Below are positions 55,469-63,075 of a stretch of DNA of 64,000 bases, one piece after another. Origin of the DNA: Ruania alba (lineage in GTDB: Bacteria; Actinomycetota; Actinomycetes; Actinomycetales; Beutenbergiaceae); the NCBI RefSeq assembly GCF_900105765.1, contig NZ_FNTX01000001.1:372001-436000 (forward strand). Reading direction: 5' to 3'. The notes beneath the pieces were generated by a model. The model did not search any database and was not told where the DNA came from. It was given only the letters and a program-made list of their open reading frames with translations. Each line of letters starts with the position of its first letter. Position 1 is the first letter of the stretch. The translations under genes were made by a program, and so were the position numbers.

Positions 55469-58400
55469 GTGCACGACACGACTGCCCGCACCGAGCACCG
55501 CCTGCGCCGCTTCATCTCCGAACGCCTGCTCCCGGCGAAGTACCGCGCCCGGGCGCCCCTGACGGTCACCGCTTGGGACGTCCCGGACGAACCGGTCCCG
55601 TTCACCGAGGCGGTGAGCCAGGAGTACCGCCCGTTCGAGGTCGGCACCCCGTGGGGCCGCCCGTGGAGCACCGCCTGGTTCCACCTCACTGGCTCGGTGC
55701 CCACCGACTGGGCCGACCAGATCGCCGCCGGTTGTGAGCTCGAGCTCGTGGTGGACATCGGTTTCACCGCGGCGCAACCGGGCTTCCAGGCCGAGGGTGC
55801 GCTCTGGTTGCCGGACGGGCGCATCCTCAAGGGCCTCGAACCGCGCAACCAGCACCTCGGCCTCGCCGCCGACACCCACGAGCTGGACGTGTACGTCGAG
55901 GCCGCGGCCAACCCCGACGTCCCGGACGGGCAGTGGATCAAGCCCACCCCGATGGGCGACAAGGCCACCGCTGGCACGGACCCCATCTACACCTTCACCG
56001 CCGCCGACGTGGCGCTGCTGGACACCGACGTCTTCGGCCTCACCGCCGACGTCCTCGCCCTGCAGGGCTTGATGCTCGAGCTGGACCCGACCTCCCCGCG
56101 GCGTGCGCAGATCCTCCGTGCCCTCGAGGACATGATGGACGCCGTCGACCCCGACGACGTCGCAGGCACTGCCGCGCAGGGCCGTCACCTTCTCGAAGGG
56201 GTGCTGAGTGCCCCGGCGACGGCGTCCGCCCACCGGGTGCACGCCGTCGGGCATGCGCACATCGACTCGGCATGGCTGTGGCCGGTGCGTGAGACCGTGC
56301 GTAAGTGCGCCCGCACGTTCTCCAACGTGCTGGACCTGATGGACCGTGACCCGGAGTTCACCTTCGCCTGCTCCTCCGCGCAGCAGTACGCCTGGATCAA
56401 GGAGTGCTACCCCGAGCTGTACGCCCGGATCGCCGAGCGGGTGCGTGAGGGGCGGTTCATCCCGGTCGGCGGCATGTGGGTGGAGTCGGACACCAACATG
56501 CCCGGCGGGGAGGCGATGGCCCGCCAGTTCGTGACCGGCACCCAGTTCTTCATCGACGAGTTCGGGGTAGAACCGCGCGAGGTGTGGCTGCCGGACTCGT
56601 TCGGCTACTCCGGTGCGCTCCCGCAGATCGCCACGTCCAGCGGGAAAGAGTACTTCCTCACCCAGAAGATCTCCTGGAACGACACCAACACCATGCCGCA
56701 CCACACCTTCGACTGGCAGGGTCTGGATGGCACCCGCATCTTCACCCACTTCCCGCCCGTGGACACCTACAACTCCATGCTGGATGGCCCCGAGCTTGCC
56801 CGCGCGGAGCGGCAGTACGCCGAGAAGGGCCGCGCGAACACCTCCTTGGCTCCTTATGGATATGGCGACGGCGGGGGTGGGCCGACCCGCGAGATCGTCG
56901 CCCAGGCGCGCCGGGTGGCGAACCTGGAGGGCTCGCCGCAGGTGGTGCTCTCCACACCGGACACCTTCTTCGACACCGCCCGCGCCGAATACCCGGATCC
57001 GCCGGTGTGGACCGGGGAGATGTATCTGGAGTACCACCGCGGCACCTACACCTCCCAGCACCGCACCAAGGCAGGGAACCGGCGCAGCGAGCACCTGCTC
57101 CGCGAGGCCGAGCTCTGGGCCGCTACCGCCGCGGTGCGCGTGGGCGCTCGCTACCCGGCCGAGGAGCTCCAGCGGCTCTGGCACCTGGTGCTACTGCAGC
57201 AGTTCCACGACATCCTGCCCGGGTCCTCGATCGCATGGGTGCACCGTGAGGCGGAGCGTCACTATGAGGAGATCGCCGCCGAACTGAACGAGCTGATCAC
57301 TGCCTCGATCTCCGCCCTGGTGGGCACCGGCTCCACGGAACTGTCCCTGAACGCGGGGCCCTACGCCGTCGAGGGGATCCCCGCTCTGGGCGGGGCAGCC
57401 ACAGCCGAACCGCACACGGACGTGCACCTGGAGGCGGCCGGCACCGACTGGGTGCTGACCAACTCGCGGGTGCGGGTGACTGTGGACGAGCGTGGGCTGA
57501 TCACGTCGCTGGTGGACCTGGCCACCAACCGTGAGGTGATCCCGGCCGGGCGGGCGGCGAATCTGCTGCAGCTGCACCGCGACATCCCGAACGAGTGGGA
57601 CGCCTGGGACATCGATGCCCACTACCGGCACGTCGTGACCGACCTGGTGGAGGCGGACGAGATCACCACCGAGACCCACGGGCACGCGGTCGTCGTGGTG
57701 GTGCGGCGCTCCTTCGGGGAGTCCACGATCACCCAGCGCATCGAGCTCCCTGCCGAGGGGGACGTGCAGATCACCACCGAGGCGGACTGGCACGAGCGGC
57801 AGAAGCTGCTCAAGGTGGCCTTCCCGCTGGACCTGGCCGCCGAGCGCGCCACGTCCGAGATCCAGTTCGGGCACATCCACCGCCCGACGGCGGTCAACAC
57901 CTCCTGGGACGCCGCACGTTTCGAGACGGTGGCGCACCGGTGGGTGCACGTGGGCGAGCCGGACTTCGGCGTCGCCGTGGCCAACGACGTGACCTACGGT
58001 CACGACATCCACGCCGACACCGACGACGCCGGTAACCCGATCACCGTGGTGCGGCAGTCGCTCCTTCGCGCCCCGCTGTTCCCGGACCCGGACGCCGACC
58101 AGGGTACGCACGTGCTGCGCACCACTCTCGCGGTGGGCGTCGGGATCGACGGCGCGGTGCGGGCCGGGTACGCCACCAACCTGCCGCTGCGGCGGGTCTC
58201 CGGTGAGCGTACGGTGGCGCCGCTGGTGGCCGTGGACCACCCGGGTGTGGTGGTGGAAGCCGTGAAGCTCGCCGAGGACGGTTCCGGTGACGTGGTGGTG
58301 CGGCTCTACGAGGCGCACGGGCGGCGTGCCGAGGCCGTGGTGGCCGCGGACTTCGAGACAGGCGGGGCGGTCGAGACCGACCTGCTGGAGCGGCCGGGTC

Positions 58401-58492
58401 CCACGCGAGCCGGCGTGCGTGCCAGTGGCAACCGCGCCCACCTGAGCCTGCGGCCGTTCCAGATCTGCACGCTGCGGTTCGCTCGCGCCTGA
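55469..58492 (+). CDS. GH38 alpha-mannosidase
   Basis: 1007 residues from GTG 55469, with GAAGG 6 nt upstream. The N-terminal beta domain is followed by the GH38 barrel: VGHAHIDSAWLWPVRE (zinc ligands His262/His264 region and Asp266), VGGMWVESDTNMPGGE, and the nucleophile in WLPDSFGYSG (Asp376). The C-terminal beta domains complete the usual length of about 1000. No signal peptide, so it probably acts in the cytoplasm on mannosides. It stands alone. A TACGTT -10 lies at 55426-55431. Confidence 0.94.
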   Translation: MHDTTARTEHRLRRFISERLLPAKYRARAPLTVTAWDVPDEPVPFTEAVSQEYRPFEVGTPWGRPWSTAWFHLTGSVPTDWADQIAAGCELELVVDIGFTAAQPGFQAEGALWLPDGRILKGLEPRNQHLGLAADTHELDVYVEAAANPDVPDGQWIKPTPMGDKATAGTDPIYTFTAADVALLDTDVFGLTADVLALQGLMLELDPTSPRRAQILRALEDMMDAVDPDDVAGTAAQGRHLLEGVLSAPATASAHRVHAVGHAHIDSAWLWPVRETVRKCARTFSNVLDLMDRDPEFTFACSSAQQYAWIKECYPELYARIAERVREGRFIPVGGMWVESDTNMPGGEAMARQFVTGTQFFIDEFGVEPREVWLPDSFGYSGALPQIATSSGKEYFLTQKISWNDTNTMPHHTFDWQGLDGTRIFTHFPPVDTYNSMLDGPELARAERQYAEKGRANTSLAPYGYGDGGGGPTREIVAQARRVANLEGSPQVVLSTPDTFFDTARAEYPDPPVWTGEMYLEYHRGTYTSQHRTKAGNRRSEHLLREAELWAATAAVRVGARYPAEELQRLWHLVLLQQFHDILPGSSIAWVHREAERHYEEIAAELNELITASISALVGTGSTELSLNAGPYAVEGIPALGGAATAEPHTDVHLEAAGTDWVLTNSRVRVTVDERGLITSLVDLATNREVIPAGRAANLLQLHRDIPNEWDAWDIDAHYRHVVTDLVEADEITTETHGHAVVVVVRRSFGESTITQRIELPAEGDVQITTEADWHERQKLLKVAFPLDLAAERATSEIQFGHIHRPTAVNTSWDAARFETVAHRWVHVGEPDFGVAVANDVTYGHDIHADTDDAGNPITVVRQSLLRAPLFPDPDADQGTHVLRTTLAVGVGIDGAVRAGYATNLPLRRVSGERTVAPLVAVDHPGVVVEAVKLAEDGSGDVVVRLYEAHGRRAEAVVAADFETGGAVETDLLERPGPTRAGVRASGNRAHLSLRPFQICTLRFARA

Positions 58493-58528
58493 GGTCGACC
58501 GCTCGGCCCCATCACCCTCCGCCGGCCC

Positions 58529-58574
58529 GCAACCTTGTGCGGCGTTGCAGCTCGCAGATGCCGCACAAGGTTGC
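58529..58574. repeat. Palindromic element copy 3 (after the mannosidase)
   Basis: GCAACCTTGTGCGGC (58529-58543) and GCCGCACAAGGTTGC (58560-58574) pair perfectly over 15 bp around a 16-nt loop. GCCGGCC and GGCCGGC extend it outside with a small bulge. It lies 36 bases after the mannosidase stop. Confidence 0.88.
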
Positions 58575-58687
58575 GCTCGCGGGCCGGCTGCAGCCGGGGA
58601 GCGCCGATGGTGGGGACGGTTTGTGGTGGGGAGTGCTGCCCAGGGACACCGGTGCGCAGGGGGTGGGTGGGTCGCTAGAGTGCTGGC

Positions 58688-59455
58688 ATGGCCCAGCGAT
58701 TCAATCCTCCTCCCGGCTGGCAGGTGCCCGCCGGCTTCGCACCGACCCAAGGGTGGCAGCCGGACCCGTCCTGGCCGCCGGCCCCTCCCGGGTGGAACTT
58801 CTGGGTGGATGACGCGGTAGGGACGTATGGTGCCGCCAGCCAACCCGGCTACGGCGCTCAGCAGCCGGGATACGGCGAGCAGCAGCCCGGCTACGGGGGC
58901 GCGAGCCAGCCGAGCGGGTACGGTCCGTCGAACCCGGGGGCTGCCGGACCGGGTCACCCGGGCATGCACAACGCCGGGACGCCCGGCGCGCACGGCGGGG
59001 GCAACGCCTATGACCCGTCCCCGACCACGGGGCAGGCCAACGCCTACGACCCGTCCCCGAACACGGGGCAGCCCGGTGCCTACGACCCCTCGATGGCGCC
59101 CGGGGGCGCGAGCATGGCGCTCGTCGAGAAGCAGGTCAAGGACGGTCGACGGAACATCTTGATCGGTCTCGGGGTCGCAGCGGTGGCGCTGGTGGTCTGG
59201 ATCGTCTCGTACAGCGCGGCCGGCCCGGGGGATACCTACCTCCGGCCCTGGTACTTCGTCCTCTTCGGTGTGATCTTCGGGATCCGCGGGATCGTGGAGT
59301 ACGTGAAGGCGAAGAAGCAGCTCGCCCAGGCCCAAGCCGCCGCCGGTGGTGGCCTGTACGGCACCGGGATGGGTGGCTCGGACATCCCCGGCTCCGGTAC
59401 CGGAGACTCGCCTTTCGGCGGCCCCAAGGGCAAGGGCGACGACCTATACCGCTGA
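58688..59455 (+). CDS. Membrane protein with PGYG and AYDPS repeats
   Basis: 255 residues from ATG 58688; TAGAGT (58676-58681) places the transcript start exactly on the ATG, so leaderless. The N-terminus has two or three GW-type repeats (PPPGWQVPAGFAPTQGW, PPAPPGWNFWVDD), then QPGYG repeats and three AYDPS repeats. Two membrane helices follow (NILIGLGVAAVALVVWIVSY and YFVLFGVIFGIRGIVEYV). The C-terminus is Gly-rich. Function unknown; Gly/Pro/Tyr-rich tails of this kind are common in actinobacterial membrane proteins. Confidence 0.8.
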   Translation: MAQRFNPPPGWQVPAGFAPTQGWQPDPSWPPAPPGWNFWVDDAVGTYGAASQPGYGAQQPGYGEQQPGYGGASQPSGYGPSNPGAAGPGHPGMHNAGTPGAHGGGNAYDPSPTTGQANAYDPSPNTGQPGAYDPSMAPGGASMALVEKQVKDGRRNILIGLGVAAVALVVWIVSYSAAGPGDTYLRPWYFVLFGVIFGIRGIVEYVKAKKQLAQAQAAAGGGLYGTGMGGSDIPGSGTGDSPFGGPKGKGDDLYR

Positions 59456-59469
59456 CGGATCCGGCAATC

Positions 59470-59607
59470 TCTCGACTCGCTAGGCGATGTTGTCTTGACT
59501 GAGGGGCCGATAGAGTCTCGACTGAGTCGACAGCAAGTTCTCGGCTGAGTGGCATGTATTTTGTCGACTGACTAGTCCACAATTTCTCGACTAGACGGTC
59601 GACAGAC
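59470..59607 (+). repeat. Six tandem units with an exact 23-bp period
   Basis: Units start at 59470, 59493, 59516, 59539, 59562 and 59585. Their first eight bases are TCTCGACT, TCTTGACT, TCTCGACT, TCTCGGCT, TGTCGACT and TCTCGACT; the following 15 bases vary, though GAGT often comes next. A seventh, degenerate unit (TCTAGAAT) at 59608 contains the -10 box. The array fills almost the whole 166-base gap ahead of the ATPase gene. Confidence 0.85.
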
Positions 59608-59615
59608 TCTAGAAT
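59587..59615 (+). promoter_or_regulatory. Promoter of the AAA_14 ATPase gene inside the repeat array
   Basis: TCGACT (59587-59592, in the last full unit) and TAGAAT (59610-59615) are 17 bp apart, like -35 and -10 boxes. The transcript would start at 59622, the A of the ATG, so it would be leaderless. Confidence 0.7.
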
Positions 59616-59621
59616 GGCCCC

Positions 59622-60884
59622 ATGAGTGCTGATTCGGGAGCGTACCTGCCGCGTGTGGTGGACGCGGAGCTGGAAGGCCTCCTGCGAATCTCGGGTGCCG
59701 TTCTCATCGAGGGGCCGAAGGCCTGCGGCAAGACGGAGACCGGGCGGCGGGTGGCCTCGAGTGAGGTGCGCGTGGACGTCGATCCTCAGGTCCCGGCAAT
59801 GATGGCCGTCGATCCCGCGTTGCTTCTGAGTGGCGGCACGCCGCGACTTATCGACGAGTGGCAGGGGCAGCCGCAGCTCTGGAATGTCGTGCGACGAGCA
59901 GTGGACGACCGCCAGGGCAAGGGGCAGTTCATCCTCACCGGGTCCGCGCAGCCGGTTGAGGATGCGCGTTTGCACTCAGGGGCCGGTCGGATCGCACGGC
60001 TGCGAATGCGGCCGATGACGCTCTGGGAATCGGGTCAATCGAGCGGTGAAGTGAGTCTCTGGTCGCTGCTCGCAGGGGAGCGCCCGTCGACGGTCGTCAC
60101 CGAGCCTGACCTGCCCGGGATCATCGACGCCCTCGTTCGCGGTGGATGGCCGAGCGTCCAGGGTGCGCCCCTCGCCGATGCCCGCACCCAGATCCAGCAC
60201 TATGTCGACCTTCTCGCCGAGGTGGACATCAGCGCTGTTTCCAATCGTCGACGGGACCCGAACAGAGTCCGCCAGCTGCTGAGCTCGTTGGCGCGAAGCT
60301 CGGCGACCGAGTCGAGCATTTCCACCTTGGCCACGGACGTGGGAGAGGGCACTGGCTCGTTTGCATGGGAGACCATCGTCGACTATCTCGACGCGCTCTC
60401 CCGGCTCATGGTGGTCGAGGATGCGCCGGCCTGGTCGCTGCATCTGCGGTCCAGCGCGACCCTGCGCAAGGCGCCCAAGCGGCACTTCGTCGACCCCTCC
60501 CTGGCCGTCGCCGCCCTGGGTGCTGGGCCGGAGGAGCTGATGCGCGATCTCAACTTTACCGGGCAGTTGTTCGAGTCGCTGGCAGTCAGAGATCTGCGCG
60601 TCTACGGTCAGCGCCACGGAGTCAGAGTGTTCCATGCACGAGACTCCTCCGGCCGTGAAGCAGACGCAGTCCTGCAGCGGCGTGACGGCGCATGGATGGC
60701 CGTCGAGATCAAGCTCGGGCCAGGTGCCGTCGACCACGCAGCGAGTTCTCTGCTGCGCTTTGCCGAGAACGTGGACGAGCGAACAGGCGAGTGCCTGGGG
60801 TTGCTCGTCGTCACGGGGTGGGGCCTCGCCCACCGTCGCGACGACGGTGTGAATGTCGTGCCTCTGACCGCCCTGCGGGACTGA
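59622..60884 (+). CDS. AAA_14/DUF4143 ATPase
   Basis: 420 residues from ATG 59622. Walker A is LIEGPKACGKT (residues 28-38), Walker B RLIDEWQ (75-81), then QFILTGSAQP. The C-terminal DUF4143 part has FESLAVRDLRVYG and a PD-(D/E)xK-like pattern, GREADAVLQR then MAVEIKLG. Proteins of this family are widespread, mostly uncharacterised, and often have the feel of accessory or defence-linked genes. It has no obvious partner here. Controlled by a leaderless promoter within a repeat array. Confidence 0.88.
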   Translation: MSADSGAYLPRVVDAELEGLLRISGAVLIEGPKACGKTETGRRVASSEVRVDVDPQVPAMMAVDPALLLSGGTPRLIDEWQGQPQLWNVVRRAVDDRQGKGQFILTGSAQPVEDARLHSGAGRIARLRMRPMTLWESGQSSGEVSLWSLLAGERPSTVVTEPDLPGIIDALVRGGWPSVQGAPLADARTQIQHYVDLLAEVDISAVSNRRRDPNRVRQLLSSLARSSATESSISTLATDVGEGTGSFAWETIVDYLDALSRLMVVEDAPAWSLHLRSSATLRKAPKRHFVDPSLAVAALGAGPEELMRDLNFTGQLFESLAVRDLRVYGQRHGVRVFHARDSSGREADAVLQRRDGAWMAVEIKLGPGAVDHAASSLLRFAENVDERTGECLGLLVVTGWGLAHRRDDGVNVVPLTALRD

Positions 60885-60887
60885 CAG

Positions 60888-61763
60888 TCAGCGGAAGACG
60901 ACCGTCCGGTGCCCGTCCAGTAGTACCCGGTGCTCGGCGTGCCAGCGCACCGCACGGGCTAGCACGCGCCGCTCCACGTCCTGACCCATCGCGATCAGGG
61001 CAGTGACGTCGTCGGAGTGGTCCACCCGCTCCACGTCCTGCTCGATGATCGGGCCCTCGTCCAGCGACGCGGTCGCGTAGTGCGCCGTGGCCCCGATCAG
61101 CTTCACCCCTCGGTCGTGCGCCTGCGCGTACGGGCGCGCACCCTTGAAACTCGGCAGGAACGAGTGGTGGATGTTGATCACCCGACCCGCCAGGGCGGTG
61201 CAGACGTCGTCGGAGAGGATCTGCATGTACCGGGCCAGCACCACCAGCTCGACGTCCATCTCGTCCACCAGCTCGAGCAGCCGCGCCTCAGCGTCGGCCT
61301 TCGTCGCCTTCGTGACCGGTACGTGGTGGAAGCCCGCGCCGTAGAACTCGGCGAGCGGCTGCAGCACCGTGTGGTTGGAGACCACGCCGACGATGTCCAC
61401 CGGCAGGCGCTGCGACTGCTGGCGGAACAGCAGGTCGCCCACGCAGTGTTCGGTGGTGGACCCGAGCACGAGGGTGCGCATCGGCCGCCCGACCCGGTCC
61501 ACCAGCCAGGTCATCCCGAACTGCTCGGCCACCGGGGAGAGCGAGGCCTCCAACTCGGACTGCGGAAGGTCCGCCTCGACCTGTACCCGCATGAAGAACA
61601 GCCCTGTCTCGGGGTCGCCGAACTGCTGGGACTCGGTGATGTTGCCGCCGCGGGTCGCGATCGCACCGGCCACCGCGTGCACGATGCCGGGCCGGTCCGG
61701 GCAGGAGAGGGTGAGCACCCACTGCGTGGGCGGGGTCGCGGATTCGGTGGCTGCGTTGGTCAC
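60888..61763 (-). CDS. purU: Formyltetrahydrofolate deformylase
   Basis: 291 residues from GTG 61763. On the minus strand TACTCT (61770-61775) puts the transcript start exactly at this GTG, so leaderless. An N-terminal ACT domain (WVLTLSCPDRPGIVHAVAGAIATRGGNI) is followed by the formyltransferase fold with INIHHSFLPSFKGARPY, IGATAHYATASLDEGPIIEQ and the catalytic-type Asp in GQDVERRVL. It hydrolyses 10-formyl-THF to formate and THF, balancing folate pools. It converges with the ATPase gene. Confidence 0.95.
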   Translation of the reverse strand: MTNAATESATPPTQWVLTLSCPDRPGIVHAVAGAIATRGGNITESQQFGDPETGLFFMRVQVEADLPQSELEASLSPVAEQFGMTWLVDRVGRPMRTLVLGSTTEHCVGDLLFRQQSQRLPVDIVGVVSNHTVLQPLAEFYGAGFHHVPVTKATKADAEARLLELVDEMDVELVVLARYMQILSDDVCTALAGRVINIHHSFLPSFKGARPYAQAHDRGVKLIGATAHYATASLDEGPIIEQDVERVDHSDDVTALIAMGQDVERRVLARAVRWHAEHRVLLDGHRTVVFR

Positions 61764-61853
61764 ACGCCGAGAGTAGTAGCCCGGCGGTGGCGGCCCGGAC
61801 ACGAGTGTGTGTTCGAGTACACACGAGTGCGCCGGGGATGGAAGGATAGGCAC

Positions 61854-62390
61854 ATGGATGAGCTGAAGATCGACGTCGTCGACGCCGACCATGCCGGTGA
61901 GTTGCTCACCGTGCGCCGTGCCGCGTTCGTGACCGAGGCCCAGCTCTACGACGATCCGCACATCCCCTCTCTCACCCAGACCCTGGACGAGCTCACCGAG
62001 GACCTGGCGCGTGCCGACGTCGTCACCCTCGGTGCCTGGATGGAGAACCGGCTGGTGGGCTCGGTGCGGGTGGGCCTGGAGGAGGACCGCGCGCTGCTCG
62101 GCCGCCTCGCCGTGGTGCCCGACCTGCAGGGCCAGGGCATCGGCACCCAGCTACTGATGGCGGTGCTGCACTACCTGCCCGAGCAGACCCAGGAGGTCTG
62201 GGTGTTCACCGGGCAGGACTCCAAGCAGAACCTCTCCCTCTACGCCAAGCACGGGTTCGAGCACCAATACGACCAGAACGCCGGTGACCTCACCTACGCC
62301 TACCTGCGCAAGATCCTCGGCGGGATGGCCGGTGATGACGACAGTGCCTCCGTCGACGTCCCAGGTGACGATCTGGGCGTCACGCGCTGA
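61854..62390 (+). CDS. GNAT-family N-acetyltransferase
   Basis: 178 residues from ATG 61854 with GAAGGA 7 nt upstream. The family loop LGRLAVVPDLQGQGIGTQLLMAVL (acetyl-CoA binding) and VFTGQDSKQNLSLYAKHGFEHQY are clear. About 20 C-terminal residues are acidic and probably disordered. Substrate unknown. It diverges from purU across a 90-base gap with the direct repeat ACACGAGTG. Confidence 0.88.
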   Translation: MDELKIDVVDADHAGELLTVRRAAFVTEAQLYDDPHIPSLTQTLDELTEDLARADVVTLGAWMENRLVGSVRVGLEEDRALLGRLAVVPDLQGQGIGTQLLMAVLHYLPEQTQEVWVFTGQDSKQNLSLYAKHGFEHQYDQNAGDLTYAYLRKILGGMAGDDDSASVDVPGDDLGVTR

Positions 62391-62408
62391 GGACAGAACG
62401 TTGAAGGG

Positions 62409-62891
62409 TTATGGGCGTTTGCCCGCCGGGTCAAACGTGGGAGTGGGGCCGAAGAGCACATTGTCCGTGGCTTCCCTCCTGCTGAGGTACCAGGAACCTC
62501 CAAGGCAGACGTACTCGTCCTGATACGTGCCGCCCCCGCAGAGCCAGTCGTCGGCCCAGCCTCCGAATGCCTGACCGAGTTGTGTCATCACAACGACGTC
62601 CGCCGTACCAGTGGCGGTGTCGCCTGAGACGGTGACGCGGTGATTCACTGTGGCGTGCTGCATCCGCGGAAACTGTGCCCACTGGTGCCGAACCGCGGCC
62701 TGAATCTCGCCCAGGCCGACGAACTCGCGGGCTGGGCCCACCTTCCAGACAGCGTTGGGGGACCAGACCGACTTCCACACGTCCGCATCACGGTGGTCCG
62801 CGCCCCAGCAATATCGGGCAGCAAGGTCGCGAATCTCCTCCAGCGATTCCAGGTGGTGCAGCCGTCGAGTGATCGATGCGAGTTCGTCCAT
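62409..62891 (-). CDS. SnoaL-like (NTF2-fold) protein
   Basis: 160 residues from ATG 62891. On the minus strand TAGTTT (62898-62903) places the transcript start on this ATG, so leaderless. The start LEEIRDLAARYCWGADHRDADVWKSVWSPNAVW and later GTADVVVMTQ fit the SnoaL_4 group of small NTF2-like proteins, which include cyclases, hydratases and dehydratases with an Asp/His/Tyr pocket. Reaction unknown. It converges with the GNAT gene. Confidence 0.85.
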   Translation of the reverse strand: MDELASITRRLHHLESLEEIRDLAARYCWGADHRDADVWKSVWSPNAVWKVGPAREFVGLGEIQAAVRHQWAQFPRMQHATVNHRVTVSGDTATGTADVVVMTQLGQAFGGWADDWLCGGGTYQDEYVCLGGSWYLSRREATDNVLFGPTPTFDPAGKRP

Positions 62892-62965
62892 CTGAGCAAA
62901 CTAGACCCGACCTGCGACATGACCGTCTCTGGCTGAGCCGTCGTCATATCGTCTAGGCTGGACCC

Positions 62966-63043
62966 ATCGCGACTGGCGCAGGTGGATCACCACCGGGGAG
63001 CGATGCAGAAGACGAGCCTCACGGTCGCCCGCCTGGGCCGCGA
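62966..63043 (+). ncRNA. ZTP riboswitch (pfl motif) upstream of glyA
   Basis: CGCGACTGGCGCAGGTGGAT then CACCACCGGGGAGC (62968-63001) and, after a variable stretch, CGCCCGCCTGGGCCG (63026-63040). The P1 stem pairs CATCGC (62965-62970) with GCGATG (63000-63005). A -10 TAGGCT at 62954-62959 starts the transcript near 62966. Same class as the element before purH. Confidence 0.92.
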
Positions 63044-63075
63044 GGGTACCGCCGATGCATCCACCTGGAGGATCC

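Noticed and set aside
59470-59607. CRISPR array
   Set aside because: Only about 8 bp of each 23-bp unit are conserved, there are no spacers of usual length and no cas genes.
61801-61830. LexA (SOS box)-like inverted sequence between purU and the GNAT gene
   Set aside because: The TCGAACACAC core is present but the second half-site does not match, and neither gene is a repair gene.
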